A stretch of DNA of 48,533 bases, taken from the NCBI GenBank assembly GCA_938091995.1, contig CALKNZ010000037.1, positions 1-48,533 on the forward strand, in the 5' to 3' direction. A program made the position numbers and the translations under genes. The DNA is from an uncultured Luminiphilus sp. (GTDB lineage Bacteria; Pseudomonadota; Gammaproteobacteria; Pseudomonadales; Halieaceae). Positions within the stretch are counted from its first letter, which is position 1, and every line of letters begins with the position of its first letter. A model generated the notes under the pieces. The model saw only the letters and a list, made by a program, of their open reading frames with translations, did not search any database and had not been told where the DNA came from. Below are positions 7,647 to 16,213 of this stretch, in pieces.

Positions 7647-10268
7647 TTATCCCGTGTTACGCATGCCAGCTGCAACGCCGGCAATCGTCACCATTAAGGC
7701 ACGCTCTGTAGCCTGATCTGGATGAGCTCGCTGTCGACGCAACAATTCAGCCTGTAATAGATTCAGAGGTGCCGTATAGATATCTCTGAGGTTAATAGAT
7801 TCGCGCCCCCAGCTGTCCTCTTGAAGCTCTAACTCTGTTTCCAAAATTTTTAAAAGCGTACCCCGATCGTCACTGAGCTGTTGTCGAAGTGCGGCCCCGA
7901 GGCCTGCTAGGTCTGGACTCACCAGCAAATGGTCATAGAGCTCAGCAATGGTAAGGTCGGACTTTGCGAAAACCATCTCTAACATAGACAGTCGAGCCCC
8001 GAAGAAAGGCCATTGCTGGGCCATGTTTCTCAGGGTGTCTTCTTGTCCCGCAGCCACGGCTTTCTCCAGCGCTGAGCCCGCACCCAGCCAGGCAGGTAGC
8101 ATTAAGCGATTTTGGGACCAGGCAAATATCCAGGGTATAGCGCGCAAACTTGCTATGCCGCCATCAGATCGACGGCGAGTGGGGCGAGAGCCCAGGGGTA
8201 AGCTCGCAAGCTCCTGCTCCGGAGTTGCCTGCCGGAAGTAAGGGACGAAGTTCGGTTCATCTCTTACCCACCGGCGATAGTCTTCACAGGAATCTGCCGA
8301 CAATTGGTTCATGAGAATGCGCCATTCGTGGTCAGGTTCAGGCGGTGGGGTTAAGTTAGCTTGTAAAATTGCGCTGGCGTAGCGGCCTAGCGTATTAACG
8401 GCTAGAGGTGTGAGCCCTAGCTTAGTGCGAATCATCTCGCCTTGTTCAGTGACTCGGAGTCCATTTTCAAGTGATCCGGGGGGTTGTGACAACAGGGCAT
8501 CATGAGCCGGAGCGCCACCGCGACCAATGCTTCCCCCACGTCCATGGAATAACTGCAATTTAACCCGATACTTTTGACAGACGCCTAGTAACGACTCCTG
8601 AGCGCAATACTGTGCCCAGCCGGCGGCTAACATGCCCGCATCTTTAGCACTGTCAGAGTAGCCGATCATTACCATGATTTGATGTTCACAACGTTTGCGG
8701 TAAGCGACATCGGATAACAGCTCTTCGACTACCCGGGGCGCGCTTTCCAAATCGTCAAGAGTTTCGAAAAGGGGCGCGACTAGCATGTCTGTGCCGCAAC
8801 CCGACGCTTTCAACAATAGCTGCACCGCCAGCACATCAGACGCTTCAGCGGCCATGGAAATAACATAGCTGCCTAGAGCTGATTGTGGCGTTTCGGCGAT
8901 AACGAAAAAGGTGTCAATTACCTCCCTAGTTTCTGGTGTTGGTTGCCAGTCGTCAGGTAAAAGCGGGCGTGGGTTGTTGAGCTCTTCTCGCAGCCAAGCG
9001 CATCGTTCTTGTTCAGTCCAGTCACGATAATCACCCAGGGCTAAGGCATCCGTCAGCTCTGACATCGCCTGAGTGTGTCGTGCACTTTCTTGGCGAATGT
9101 CCAGTTGAATAAGGTAGGGACCAAAACAATGAACCCGGCGCAGGGTATCTAGTAGGTAGCCACGAGCTAGCACTTCGAGATTTACCGCTCGCAGCGACGC
9201 GTAGCAGGCCTCAAGAGGTTCGACAATGTCACTGAGAGCGAGTGGTGGCGGCGGCAAACGCTGTCCATCAAGCGCTTGCTCTATGTGTAGGCGTTGTCGC
9301 TGTAGGCGGTCTCGCAGCGGCTTTAGTAGGAACCGATAAGGCTCAAGGGCACCTTCCGTGGCTGCTTCAAGCGCTTGAGAGGCGGTGGTAACCGATAATT
9401 CTTCATAGAGTGTCGCGATGTCATTTTCAAGTAAGCTGCAGGCTTGCCACTGTGCCAGTAGCAAAACTTCTCGGGTCACTTTAGCGGTCACATTAGGATT
9501 GCCGTCCCGATCACCTCCAATCCAACTCGAGATCTTTATAGGATTCCAGTCTGGTGGTGGACTGGGCAGGGCATATCGGTTGCACACGTCGTCAACGACC
9601 CTAAGAAACTGAGGTACTGCATCCCACAGGGAATTTTCAATAACGGCGAATGCCCAACGTGCTTCATCGATGGGCGTGGGGCGGTCGGATCGGAATTCTT
9701 CGGTATGCCAAATTTGAGAAATTAGCTCTCTCAGGCGGTTATGGTTTTTGGCCGACTCAGAGGCACTGTCATTCCGGCTTTCCAGCCTAGTGAGGCAGTC
9801 GTTAATTTCTCCGTGTTTATGAATCAATGTTCTGCGAGTGATTTCAGTGGGGTGTGCGGTGAGCACTAGATCAATCGATAAATTTTCTAGCACCGCATGT
9901 AAACGACTGTTCTCGTGATCTGCTGAAAGTTGCTGAAAGGCGCTCTCTAGGCTGGCGCTTGCTGAAAAAAATGTTTGACTGTAATCAGCAACGGTATGGT
10001 GCTGCTCGGCGATATTGGCGAGGTTTAAGAAATGACTAAAAGCTCTAGCCACATCTAGGATTTGCTTCTCATTGAGCTCGGTGAGCAGGGCACGTAGCGC
10101 TTCTTGGTTGTCATCGTCCCGGCTTTGCTTGGATTGCAAACGAATGGCCTCGACAGCGTCAAACAGTCCGGCGTCTCCTTGGCTTTGTATAACCTGGCCC
10201 AGAATTTCGCCCAGCTGCCTAACATTCTGGCGAAGCTGTGTCGTGTTGTGTATCGAAGACGGGGTCAT
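7647..10268 (-). CDS. ppc: Phosphoenolpyruvate carboxylase
   Basis: Carboxylates PEP with bicarbonate to oxaloacetate, feeding the TCA cycle. Family hallmarks are all visible: VLTAHPTE with catalytic His139, GYSDSAKDAGMLAAGW with the conserved lysine, the glycine-rich FHGRGGSIGRGGAP loop, and the C-terminal MRNTG involved in allosteric and active-site closure. At 873 aa it is full length. The ATG overlaps the hexR stop codon as ATGA and has no strong ribosome site of its own, so translation probably depends on coupling to hexR. That places an anaplerotic enzyme in the same transcript as the sugar-catabolism repressor. In aerobic phototrophs PEP carboxylase can provide much of the light-stimulated carbon fixation; applying that here is inference. 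Confidence 0.98.
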   Translation of the reverse strand: MTPSSIHNTTQLRQNVRQLGEILGQVIQSQGDAGLFDAVEAIRLQSKQSRDDDNQEALRALLTELNEKQILDVARAFSHFLNLANIAEQHHTVADYSQTFFSASASLESAFQQLSADHENSRLHAVLENLSIDLVLTAHPTEITRRTLIHKHGEINDCLTRLESRNDSASESAKNHNRLRELISQIWHTEEFRSDRPTPIDEARWAFAVIENSLWDAVPQFLRVVDDVCNRYALPSPPPDWNPIKISSWIGGDRDGNPNVTAKVTREVLLLAQWQACSLLENDIATLYEELSVTTASQALEAATEGALEPYRFLLKPLRDRLQRQRLHIEQALDGQRLPPPPLALSDIVEPLEACYASLRAVNLEVLARGYLLDTLRRVHCFGPYLIQLDIRQESARHTQAMSELTDALALGDYRDWTEQERCAWLREELNNPRPLLPDDWQPTPETREVIDTFFVIAETPQSALGSYVISMAAEASDVLAVQLLLKASGCGTDMLVAPLFETLDDLESAPRVVEELLSDVAYRKRCEHQIMVMIGYSDSAKDAGMLAAGWAQYCAQESLLGVCQKYRVKLQLFHGRGGSIGRGGAPAHDALLSQPPGSLENGLRVTEQGEMIRTKLGLTPLAVNTLGRYASAILQANLTPPPEPDHEWRILMNQLSADSCEDYRRWVRDEPNFVPYFRQATPEQELASLPLGSRPTRRRSDGGIASLRAIPWIFAWSQNRLMLPAWLGAGSALEKAVAAGQEDTLRNMAQQWPFFGARLSMLEMVFAKSDLTIAELYDHLLVSPDLAGLGAALRQQLSDDRGTLLKILETELELQEDSWGRESINLRDIYTAPLNLLQAELLRRQRAHPDQATERALMVTIAGVAAGMRNTG

Positions 10269-11140
10269 GTTTTTGATCGCTTTCTGTTAAGTGGTAGGCG
10301 CGTAGGCAATAGGCTTTCTTTCATTCGAGCAAGGTGTTCAATGCAGGGCTCACCGCGCTTTAATGTAACCCCGGTCACGAGAATATCGATGATGATGAGG
10401 TGCACGATGCGCGATGTCATGGGCAGGTAATCTTCAGTGTTTTCAGACGCCTCAAGACCGATGACGCAATGGCTTGCGTCTGCCAATGGTGAGCCCTGAG
10501 CGGTCAATGAAATAACAGTTGCACCACTTTCAGCGGCAAGCGCAGCTGCGTCGACGATGGCTTCAGTACGCCCGGTATGAGAAATAAAAACGAAAACATC
10601 GCCTTGGCGCCCACCGGCGGCAAGCATTCGCAGCATAAGTGGGTCTGTGTGAGTTGTTACGGGTGTCTGAAAGCGAAAAAACTTGTGCTCTGCGTCTTGA
10701 GCTACCGCCGCTGAGGTGCCCATCCCGAAAAAATAAATGCGCTTCGCAGCGTCTAAGTGTTCGACGGCTTCCTCCAGAGTATCGAGCGGGAGGTTTTCTC
10801 GAGCTAACAACAGCGCATTGACGGTGTTATCGACCAACTTGCCGGGGTAGGTGGCCACGGTATCGTCCGGGTCCACAACCTGGCTGATATAGCGCACACC
10901 CGCTACCAGAGAGCGGGCCAACCAAATTTTGAAATCTGGGTAGCCGGTTGCCCCCAGTCGTTTACAAAAACGGTTAACTGAGGGCTCGCTAACATTGGCT
11001 TGCTGGGCTAGCAAGGCAATGCTGGCGTGGGTGGCTGCCTCTGGATCTGCGAGAACCACTTGGGCAATTTTGGTGTCTGATTTGCTAAGTCCGGGGAGTG
11101 CTGCCTGAATTTGAGTCAGTACATTATTGTCGTTAGTCAT
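10265..11140 (-). CDS. hexR: HexR, RpiR-family regulator of the Entner-Doudoroff pathway
   Basis: An N-terminal RpiR helix-turn-helix (around residues 30-70: ALLAQQANVSEPSVNRFCKRLG) is followed by a SIS sugar-phosphate domain (around 125-255, with FFGMGTSAAVA and FISHTGRTEAIV). In characterised gammaproteobacteria HexR is a repressor that releases DNA on binding 2-keto-3-deoxy-6-phosphogluconate. The context fits: divergent from gap, upstream of ppc with a 4-base overlap, and near the edd-glk-eda-zwf-pgl operon. The length (291 aa) matches the family. Candidate operators lie in the hexR-gap gap and upstream of edd. The C-terminal tail is basic (LNRKRSKT). Confidence 0.95.
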   Translation of the reverse strand: MTNDNNVLTQIQAALPGLSKSDTKIAQVVLADPEAATHASIALLAQQANVSEPSVNRFCKRLGATGYPDFKIWLARSLVAGVRYISQVVDPDDTVATYPGKLVDNTVNALLLARENLPLDTLEEAVEHLDAAKRIYFFGMGTSAAVAQDAEHKFFRFQTPVTTHTDPLMLRMLAAGGRQGDVFVFISHTGRTEAIVDAAALAAESGATVISLTAQGSPLADASHCVIGLEASENTEDYLPMTSRIVHLIIIDILVTGVTLKRGEPCIEHLARMKESLLPTRLPLNRKRSKT

Positions 11141-11196
11141 TGGAGACCTTATCGCAATGCTGGTGTGTGTATGACAGTGAGTGTGGCAGCTATAGC

Positions 11197-11211
11197 CTGT
11201 AATGATAACAA
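11197..11211. promoter_or_regulatory. Candidate HexR operator in the hexR-gap intergenic region
   Basis: CTGTAATGATAACAA matches seven of the eight fixed bases of the Pseudomonas-type HexR operator TTGT-N7-ACAA. It lies between the divergent hexR and gap starts, about 57 bases from hexR. It was identified by eye only. Confidence 0.35.
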
Positions 11212-11248
11212 AAAAAATTCTTGTAAACCTAACTTTAATACCTAAAAA

Positions 11249-11265
11249 TGTAATAAAGCTTCACA
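11249..11265. promoter_or_regulatory. Second HexR-like sequence near gap
   Basis: TGTAATAAAGCTTCACA shares the left half TGTAAT with the Shewanella-type HexR motif (TGTAAT-N3-ATTACA), but the right half is shifted by two bases. It is 44 bases upstream of the gap ATG. A weak candidate. Confidence 0.25.
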
Positions 11266-11308
11266 ACAAAAGTTTCTGTTTGTCTATAACATCGCCCGAG
11301 GACAGGTC

Positions 11309-12340
11309 ATGATAAGAGTTGCCATCAACGGTTTTGGTCGTATCGGTCGCAATATTTTACGAGCCTACTACGACCGTCCAGCGCTAGCACAGGCCATTGA
11401 GATTGTTGCAATTAACGACCTCGGTGAGCCCGCTATTAACGCCCATCTGTTGGAATTTGATACTGCACACGGTCGTTTTTCACATGCTGTGACCTCAGGA
11501 AAAGATTATCTGGCTGTCGATGGTAATCAGATAGCCGTGTTTAATGAGCGGACACCCAGCCAACTTCCTTGGGAGGAGCTGGGCATCGACCTCGTTCTTG
11601 AGTGCACCGGTTTGTTCACGGCTCGTAATTCTGCGGCTGGCCACCTCGAGGCCGGGGCGCAGCGTGTTCTGGTGTCAGCACCGACCAAAGATGCGGACGC
11701 AACGATTGTCTATGGAGTCAACCATGACACCCTAAGGTCTGAACATCGCGTTATCTCAAACGCCTCCTGCACCACAAACTGCCTGGCGCCTATCGTGAAG
11801 CCATTGCATGAGAAAATTGGACTGGTGAGTGGTTTGATGACGACCATCCACGCTTATACCAATGATCAGAATTTAAATGACGTCTATCATCAGGATCTAT
11901 TTAGGGCCCGTGCAGCGGGACAAAGTATGATTCCTACCGCAACGGGTGCCGCCAATGCCATTGGCTTGGTGTTGCCGGAGCTACAAGGTCGACTTGATGG
12001 CCTGGCGGTGCGTGTTCCAACGCTTAACGTGTCGTTGGTTGATCTGAGTTTTACCGCTGCGCGTGATACCTCGGTTGAGGAGATCAATAGCCTGATGTCA
12101 GAAGCTGCACGAGAGGATGGCTTTGGGATTCTGGGGTACAACGAGCGGCCTTTGGTTTCGGTTGATTTTAATCACGATAGCCGCTCAGCTAACTTTGATG
12201 CCAATCACACCCGAGTATCCGGGCGTTTGGTCAAAGTGTTGGCGTGGTACGACAATGAGTGGGGATTTTCAAACCGCATGCTGGATAATGCCCTTGAGTT
12301 AAGTGCGATAGCGGGGTTGACGACGGAAAAAGCCGCCTAA
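11309..12340 (+). CDS. gap: Type I glyceraldehyde-3-phosphate dehydrogenase
   Basis: Catalyses oxidative phosphorylation of glyceraldehyde-3-phosphate to 1,3-bisphosphoglycerate. It starts with the Rossmann motif [10 protein letters not shown]; the catalytic cysteine is Cys154 in [12 protein letters not shown], and His181 ([10 protein letters not shown]) is the base. DTAHGRF and [12 protein letters not shown] are further family signatures. GAGGA lies 7 bases before the ATG. It is transcribed divergently from hexR over a 168-bp AT-rich gap that holds HexR-like sequences, so it is probably a HexR target handling the glyceraldehyde-3-phosphate released by the Entner-Doudoroff aldolase. An erythrose-4-phosphate dehydrogenase (Epd) role is less likely given this context, but paralogue assignment needs a tree. 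Confidence 0.95.
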   Translation: MIRVAINGFGRIGRNILRAYYDRPALAQAIEIVAINDLGEPAINAHLLEFDTAHGRFSHAVTSGKDYLAVDGNQIAVFNERTPSQLPWEELGIDLVLECTGLFTARNSAAGHLEAGAQRVLVSAPTKDADATIVYGVNHDTLRSEHRVISNASCTTNCLAPIVKPLHEKIGLVSGLMTTIHAYTNDQNLNDVYHQDLFRARAAGQSMIPTATGAANAIGLVLPELQGRLDGLAVRVPTLNVSLVDLSFTAARDTSVEEINSLMSEAAREDGFGILGYNERPLVSVDFNHDSRSANFDANHTRVSGRLVKVLAWYDNEWGFSNRMLDNALELSAIAGLTTEKAA

Positions 12341-12457
12341 ACTCATAGGGTAAGAGGTACTCTCTTGCCAGAGTTGCAGGGTAGGCCCTAATCAGGGACC
12401 ACGTGCTCATAAGATCCGGCGAAGCATCGCTGCCTGCGACGCTATGAGTGAAACGCT

Positions 12458-13138
12458 CTAGGGGGCGGACCAGAGCTGAAATTGGCCCCTTGGTGGTAGA
12501 AAAACTGCGACAGGTGCTTCCGTCGGTTCATTGATCGTCATGGCTTCATGGGCCACTTCGAGTTTTTCTTGGCCTACAATATGAACGGCACCCCAGTGAC
12601 AATCCTCTAAACGTTTTCTAGACAAAGAAATTCTCGTGTGAGGCGCGGTGCGGGGGTGGGTCATCAACGCAGCTTCCAAAGTGTTGAGACCGTCATGAAT
12701 TTCTTCGGCACACGGAAACAAGGAGGCTGTGTGGCGATCACCGCCCATGCCTAGTATCACAACGTCAAAGGTGCCAAGTTGGTCAAGTTGCTCACAAACT
12801 GTCCGCAAGTTGCCCGCTTCGTTGGTAAGATCTGGGAGTAAGCTTAGAAACTGCGCGGCAGCGGCGTTACCCTGAAGCAGATTTTCCCGGACCATCGATT
12901 CATTTGATGCTTCATGATCTGATGCTACCCAGCGCTCATCGGCTAAAAGCACCGTGACGTTTTTCCATGGGATATCGGCTGCTGCCAGTTGAGCAAAGAG
13001 CGGGCGAGGCGTGGAGCCTCCCGAAACCACTAGGGTGGCCTTGCCCCGCGCTGTGATGGCGGCCTGAAGGCGACCGGAGATAGCCTTGGCCAATTCCGTG
13101 TTGAGTTTATCGGTTGAATCGAAGGTCTGTTCAGTCAT
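12458..13138 (-). CDS. pgl: 6-phosphogluconolactonase
   Basis: Hydrolyses 6-phosphogluconolactone to 6-phosphogluconate. It belongs to the DevB/NagB-like family: VVSGGSTPRPLF near the N-terminus, TVLLADERWV, and GMGGDRHTASLFP with the conserved Asp and His, where the usual Gly before His is Arg. I chose the ATG at 13136-13138 because GGAG sits 5 bases upstream and it overlaps the zwf stop by eight bases, typical of tight coupling; an upstream start would add eight poorly supported residues. At 226 aa it has the family length. It is the last gene of the edd-glk-eda-zwf-pgl operon. Confidence 0.95.
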   Translation of the reverse strand: MTEQTFDSTDKLNTELAKAISGRLQAAITARGKATLVVSGGSTPRPLFAQLAAADIPWKNVTVLLADERWVASDHEASNESMVRENLLQGNAAAAQFLSLLPDLTNEAGNLRTVCEQLDQLGTFDVVILGMGGDRHTASLFPCAEEIHDGLNTLEAALMTHPRTAPHTRISLSRKRLEDCHWGAVHIVGQEKLEVAHEAMTINEPTEAPVAVFLPPRGQFQLWSAP

Positions 13139-14579
13139 GCCAGCTCCGACCGTCTTTTTCAATCAAGAGCTCGGCTTTAGGTGGTCCCCAGGAACCGGCG
13201 TGGTAGGGCTTCGTTTCAATATTTCTTTGATGGCAGGCGTCAATCAATTCATCACACCAGCGCCAGCTTTCTTCAATTTCTTCCCGGCCAACGAATAGCG
13301 ATTGGTCGCCATTAATGGCATCTAAGAATAATCGCTCATAGGCATCGGGAATGCGATTCATGCCGGTGGTTTCTCTGAAATCTAAATCTAGTGTGTGGTT
13401 TTGCAGCGACAGTTTCTCTCGCAGTGTCTGGCGCTTAGACGCCATTGTCAGTTCGATACCCTCTCGAGGCTGCAGCCGAATGATCAGTTTATTCGGAATG
13501 TTCGTGCCGCTACTAAAAATATTGTGGGGGAGGTCTTTGTACTGAATAATAATTTCAGTCAGCTTCTCCGGAACGCGTTTGCCGGTTCGAAGGTAAAACG
13601 GTACCCCCGCCCATCGCCAGTTATCGACATGGGCCTTAATCGCGATAAAAGTCTCGGTGTCGCTATCGGTTCGTTCGCAGCCGGCTTCTTCCAGGTATCC
13701 TGGCACGGCAACACCTGACGACCATCCCTGACTATATTGTCCTTTAACCACATGCTCTGAAACTTGATCAACATCGATCCGTCTCAAGGCCTTGACGATT
13801 TTAACTTTTTCGTCGCGAATACTATCGGCCTCTAGGCTATTGGGGGGCTCCATGGCAACTAGGCAAAGTAGTTGCATCAAGTGATTTTGAACCATGTCTC
13901 GTAGCTGACCGACGCGATCATAGTAAGACCAGCGTCCTTCAATACCGACTATTTCACCCACGGTGATTTGCACATGGTCGATACAGTTTGCATCCCATTG
14001 ACTATTGATAAAACGGTTCGCAAAACGAAGCGCCAATAAATTTTGGACGGTCTCTTTTCCTAGATAGTGATCTATGCGATATATCGAGCCTTCATCGAAG
14101 TAGCGTGCCAAAGTTTCGTTAACTTCTTTTGAAGAGGCTAGGCATTCGCCGATAGGTTTTTCTAATACGATTCGGCAGTCGCCGGTAAGACAATTATTGT
14201 CGGCAAGATTATTGCAGATAAGGGCAAAAATACTGGGCGGGGTGGCCAGATAAAACAAGCTGATACGGGTATCGTCTAGCGTCTCTCTGATCCCAGAGTA
14301 GCTGTCAGGATTTGCAAAATCAGCGCCGACGTATTGAAAGTGCCTTGAGTAGTGCAGCCACTCGGCATCGTTGGGCGATTCAGAACCCATGTAGCCATTC
14401 ATTCGCTGTCTGAGCCCCGCCATGAAGGTTTCAACATCGACCTCATCTCTGGCGATTGCGGTAATGCGCAAGTCGCTGGGCAGGAGATCGGCGCGATCAA
14501 GTTGAAATAACGCCGGGAATAGTTTCCTCGCAGACAAGTCTCCAGATGCGCCAAAAATAATTAGATCAACACCGCTCAT
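13131..14579 (-). CDS. zwf: Glucose-6-phosphate 1-dehydrogenase
   Basis: Oxidises glucose-6-phosphate to the lactone, producing NADPH. The NADP-binding motif IFGASGDLSARKLFPAL is at residues 7-23, and the active-site signature RIDHYLGKE contains the catalytic His. EKPIGE and RTGKRVPEK are other conserved segments. At 482 aa it is normal in length. The ATG overlaps the eda stop as ATGA, with AAGGA 9 bases upstream. It is in the middle of the Entner-Doudoroff operon, so its product feeds pgl and then edd directly. Confidence 0.97.
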   Translation of the reverse strand: MSGVDLIIFGASGDLSARKLFPALFQLDRADLLPSDLRITAIARDEVDVETFMAGLRQRMNGYMGSESPNDAEWLHYSRHFQYVGADFANPDSYSGIRETLDDTRISLFYLATPPSIFALICNNLADNNCLTGDCRIVLEKPIGECLASSKEVNETLARYFDEGSIYRIDHYLGKETVQNLLALRFANRFINSQWDANCIDHVQITVGEIVGIEGRWSYYDRVGQLRDMVQNHLMQLLCLVAMEPPNSLEADSIRDEKVKIVKALRRIDVDQVSEHVVKGQYSQGWSSGVAVPGYLEEAGCERTDSDTETFIAIKAHVDNWRWAGVPFYLRTGKRVPEKLTEIIIQYKDLPHNIFSSGTNIPNKLIIRLQPREGIELTMASKRQTLREKLSLQNHTLDLDFRETTGMNRIPDAYERLFLDAINGDQSLFVGREEIEESWRWCDELIDACHQRNIETKPYHAGSWGPPKAELLIEKDGRSWHD

Positions 14580-15223
14580 TGAATTAATTCCTTCGTAGTA
14601 GCTAACTCAGAGGCTTCACGACTGAGCTGTGTAACTGCCTGCCAGTCTCCTGACTGAATTTTATCTTTAGGGAGCATCCAAGAGCCTCCAGCGGCTTGGA
14701 CATTTGGTAGGTCGAGATACTCCAGTAGGTTTTTCGGGCCAATACCGCCTGTTGGCACAAAGCTAATATCCGAGAAAGGACCCGAAAAAGCCTTGATGGC
14801 TGCTGCGCCTCCCGATGTGCTGGCGGGGAAGAATTTTAAAACCTTAAAGCCGGCTTCGGCTGCGCGCATGACTTCTGTCGCGCTAACAGCGCCGGGCAGT
14901 AGTGGAACCTTCAATGCGCTACTTTTGTTAAACAATGCATCACTTTGCCCGGGGGACACGATAAAACGTGCACCTGCATCAACCGCGGCGGAAAAATCAT
15001 CGCCAGTGCATACGGTACCCGCTCCCACATGCGCGTCGGGAACGGCTTGGGCAATGGCTTTGATTGCCGCTAAAGCGCAAGGTGTACGCAGTGTCACCTC
15101 AAGCACGTTGATGCCACCTGCTACTAGGGCTTCGGCCATGGGTATAGCGTCGGCCTCCCGTTCGATGACCATAACGGGTATGACAAATGCGGAGGTTAAA
15201 AAACTGTAAGGTTTGGTTAGCAC
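14576..15223 (-). CDS. eda: KDPG aldolase (2-dehydro-3-deoxy-phosphogluconate aldolase)
   Basis: Cleaves KDPG to pyruvate and glyceraldehyde-3-phosphate. Class I aldolase signatures: VLEVTLRTPCA with the catalytic Glu, VGAGTV, and FKVLKFFPAS containing the Schiff-base lysine; GGIGPKN closes the phosphate site. The GTG at 15221-15223 is preferred, with AGAGG 7 bases upstream; a TTG two codons earlier overlaps the glk stop. About 215 aa, normal. It is placed between glk and zwf in the operon. Confidence 0.96.
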   Translation of the reverse strand: MLTKPYSFLTSAFVIPVMVIEREADAIPMAEALVAGGINVLEVTLRTPCALAAIKAIAQAVPDAHVGAGTVCTGDDFSAAVDAGARFIVSPGQSDALFNKSSALKVPLLPGAVSATEVMRAAEAGFKVLKFFPASTSGGAAAIKAFSGPFSDISFVPTGGIGPKNLLEYLDLPNVQAAGGSWMLPKDKIQSGDWQAVTQLSREASELATTKELIQ

Positions 15224-15225
15224 GA

Positions 15226-16212
15226 TCAACCTCTGATAAGGGGGTCATTGAGTGACGCAGCAGCGCCGAGTAAACCCAGTTGGCTATGTGTCACGACAAA
15301 GGTGGGAATGCCAGACAGGTAGTCAGCGAAGCGACCCTTGGCGAGAAAACGTGCTCTGAAGTCACTGCGCCGAAGCAGGTCTAGGTATCGAGGAACAATG
15401 CCGCCCGCAATGTATATGCCCCCTTTAGCGCCCATCGTTAGGGCAAAATTACCCGCAGCAGCGCCCAGCACGGCAAAAAACATGGCCATAGTTTCCCGAG
15501 ATAACGCATCGTCGGCGCTAAGGGCGGCAGCACCAATTTCAGCTGCAGTACTGTATTTTACTTTTAGATTTCGATGATAGGCCAATGCCTGATAAATATT
15601 ATTGATACCTTCGCCACAGCACAGCCTTTCGATAGATACGCGACCATAACGCGCTCTCAAAAAATCGAGTACGGCGGCTTCAACGTTGGTCACAGGGGCG
15701 AAATCAACGTGGCCGCCTTCACCGCTAATGACCAACAGATCCCCTGCGTGTGTTTGAGCCAGTGTGGCTACGCCAAGGCCTGTACCCGGGCCCAGTGCCA
15801 CACAGGGGGCTCCGGGTTCAGCGCGGCCGCCGCCCACTTTTTCGAGATGATTTTCAGATAGCAGCGGCAGGGCTCTGGCAGCGGCAGCAAAGTCGTTAAT
15901 GATTTGTACCGACTGTAGTCCGAGAGCGGTCATCACCAGCTTCCGGTCAAAGCGCCAAGCGCTGTTGGTAAAGCTGACGGGTTGTACGTCAGGTGGACCA
16001 GCTACTGCCAAGCACGATTCTCCAGCGTCGGTTATGGATAAACCACTTTTAATTAAGTCGTTTTTTAGCTGCTCTAGGACGTTGCTAAAGGTGGGGAAAG
16101 CCGCGACCTCATAGGACCCTATGAGTTGATATTGATCTCTTTGGTCGTCACAGATGCCAAAGCGAGCATTGGTGCCCCCGATATCCCCCAGCAAATGCCA
16201 TTTCTCCGCCAT
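15226..16212 (-). CDS. glk: Glucokinase
   Basis: Phosphorylates glucose with ATP. The ATP/phosphate motif LLGDIGGTNARFGI is right at the N-terminus when the ATG at 16210-16212 is used; catalytic Asp is in IINDFAAAA, with LGPGTGLG and SGEGGHVDFAP as the glucose-binding and adenosine motifs. GAGG lies 9 bases upstream of this ATG, within the end of edd. An upstream frame extension of 27 residues overlaps edd and is not expected. About 328 aa, close to E. coli Glk (321). It follows edd by one base and precedes eda. Confidence 0.96.
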   Translation of the reverse strand: MAEKWHLLGDIGGTNARFGICDDQRDQYQLIGSYEVAAFPTFSNVLEQLKNDLIKSGLSITDAGESCLAVAGPPDVQPVSFTNSAWRFDRKLVMTALGLQSVQIINDFAAAARALPLLSENHLEKVGGGRAEPGAPCVALGPGTGLGVATLAQTHAGDLLVISGEGGHVDFAPVTNVEAAVLDFLRARYGRVSIERLCCGEGINNIYQALAYHRNLKVKYSTAAEIGAAALSADDALSRETMAMFFAVLGAAAGNFALTMGAKGGIYIAGGIVPRYLDLLRRSDFRARFLAKGRFADYLSGIPTFVVTHSQLGLLGAAASLNDPLIRG

Positions 16213-16213
16213 C

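Noticed and set aside
12341..12457. Inverted copies ACTCATAG and CTATGAGT between gap and pgl
   Set aside because: The arms are about 95 bases apart with no T-run and no intervening stem; not convincing as a terminator.
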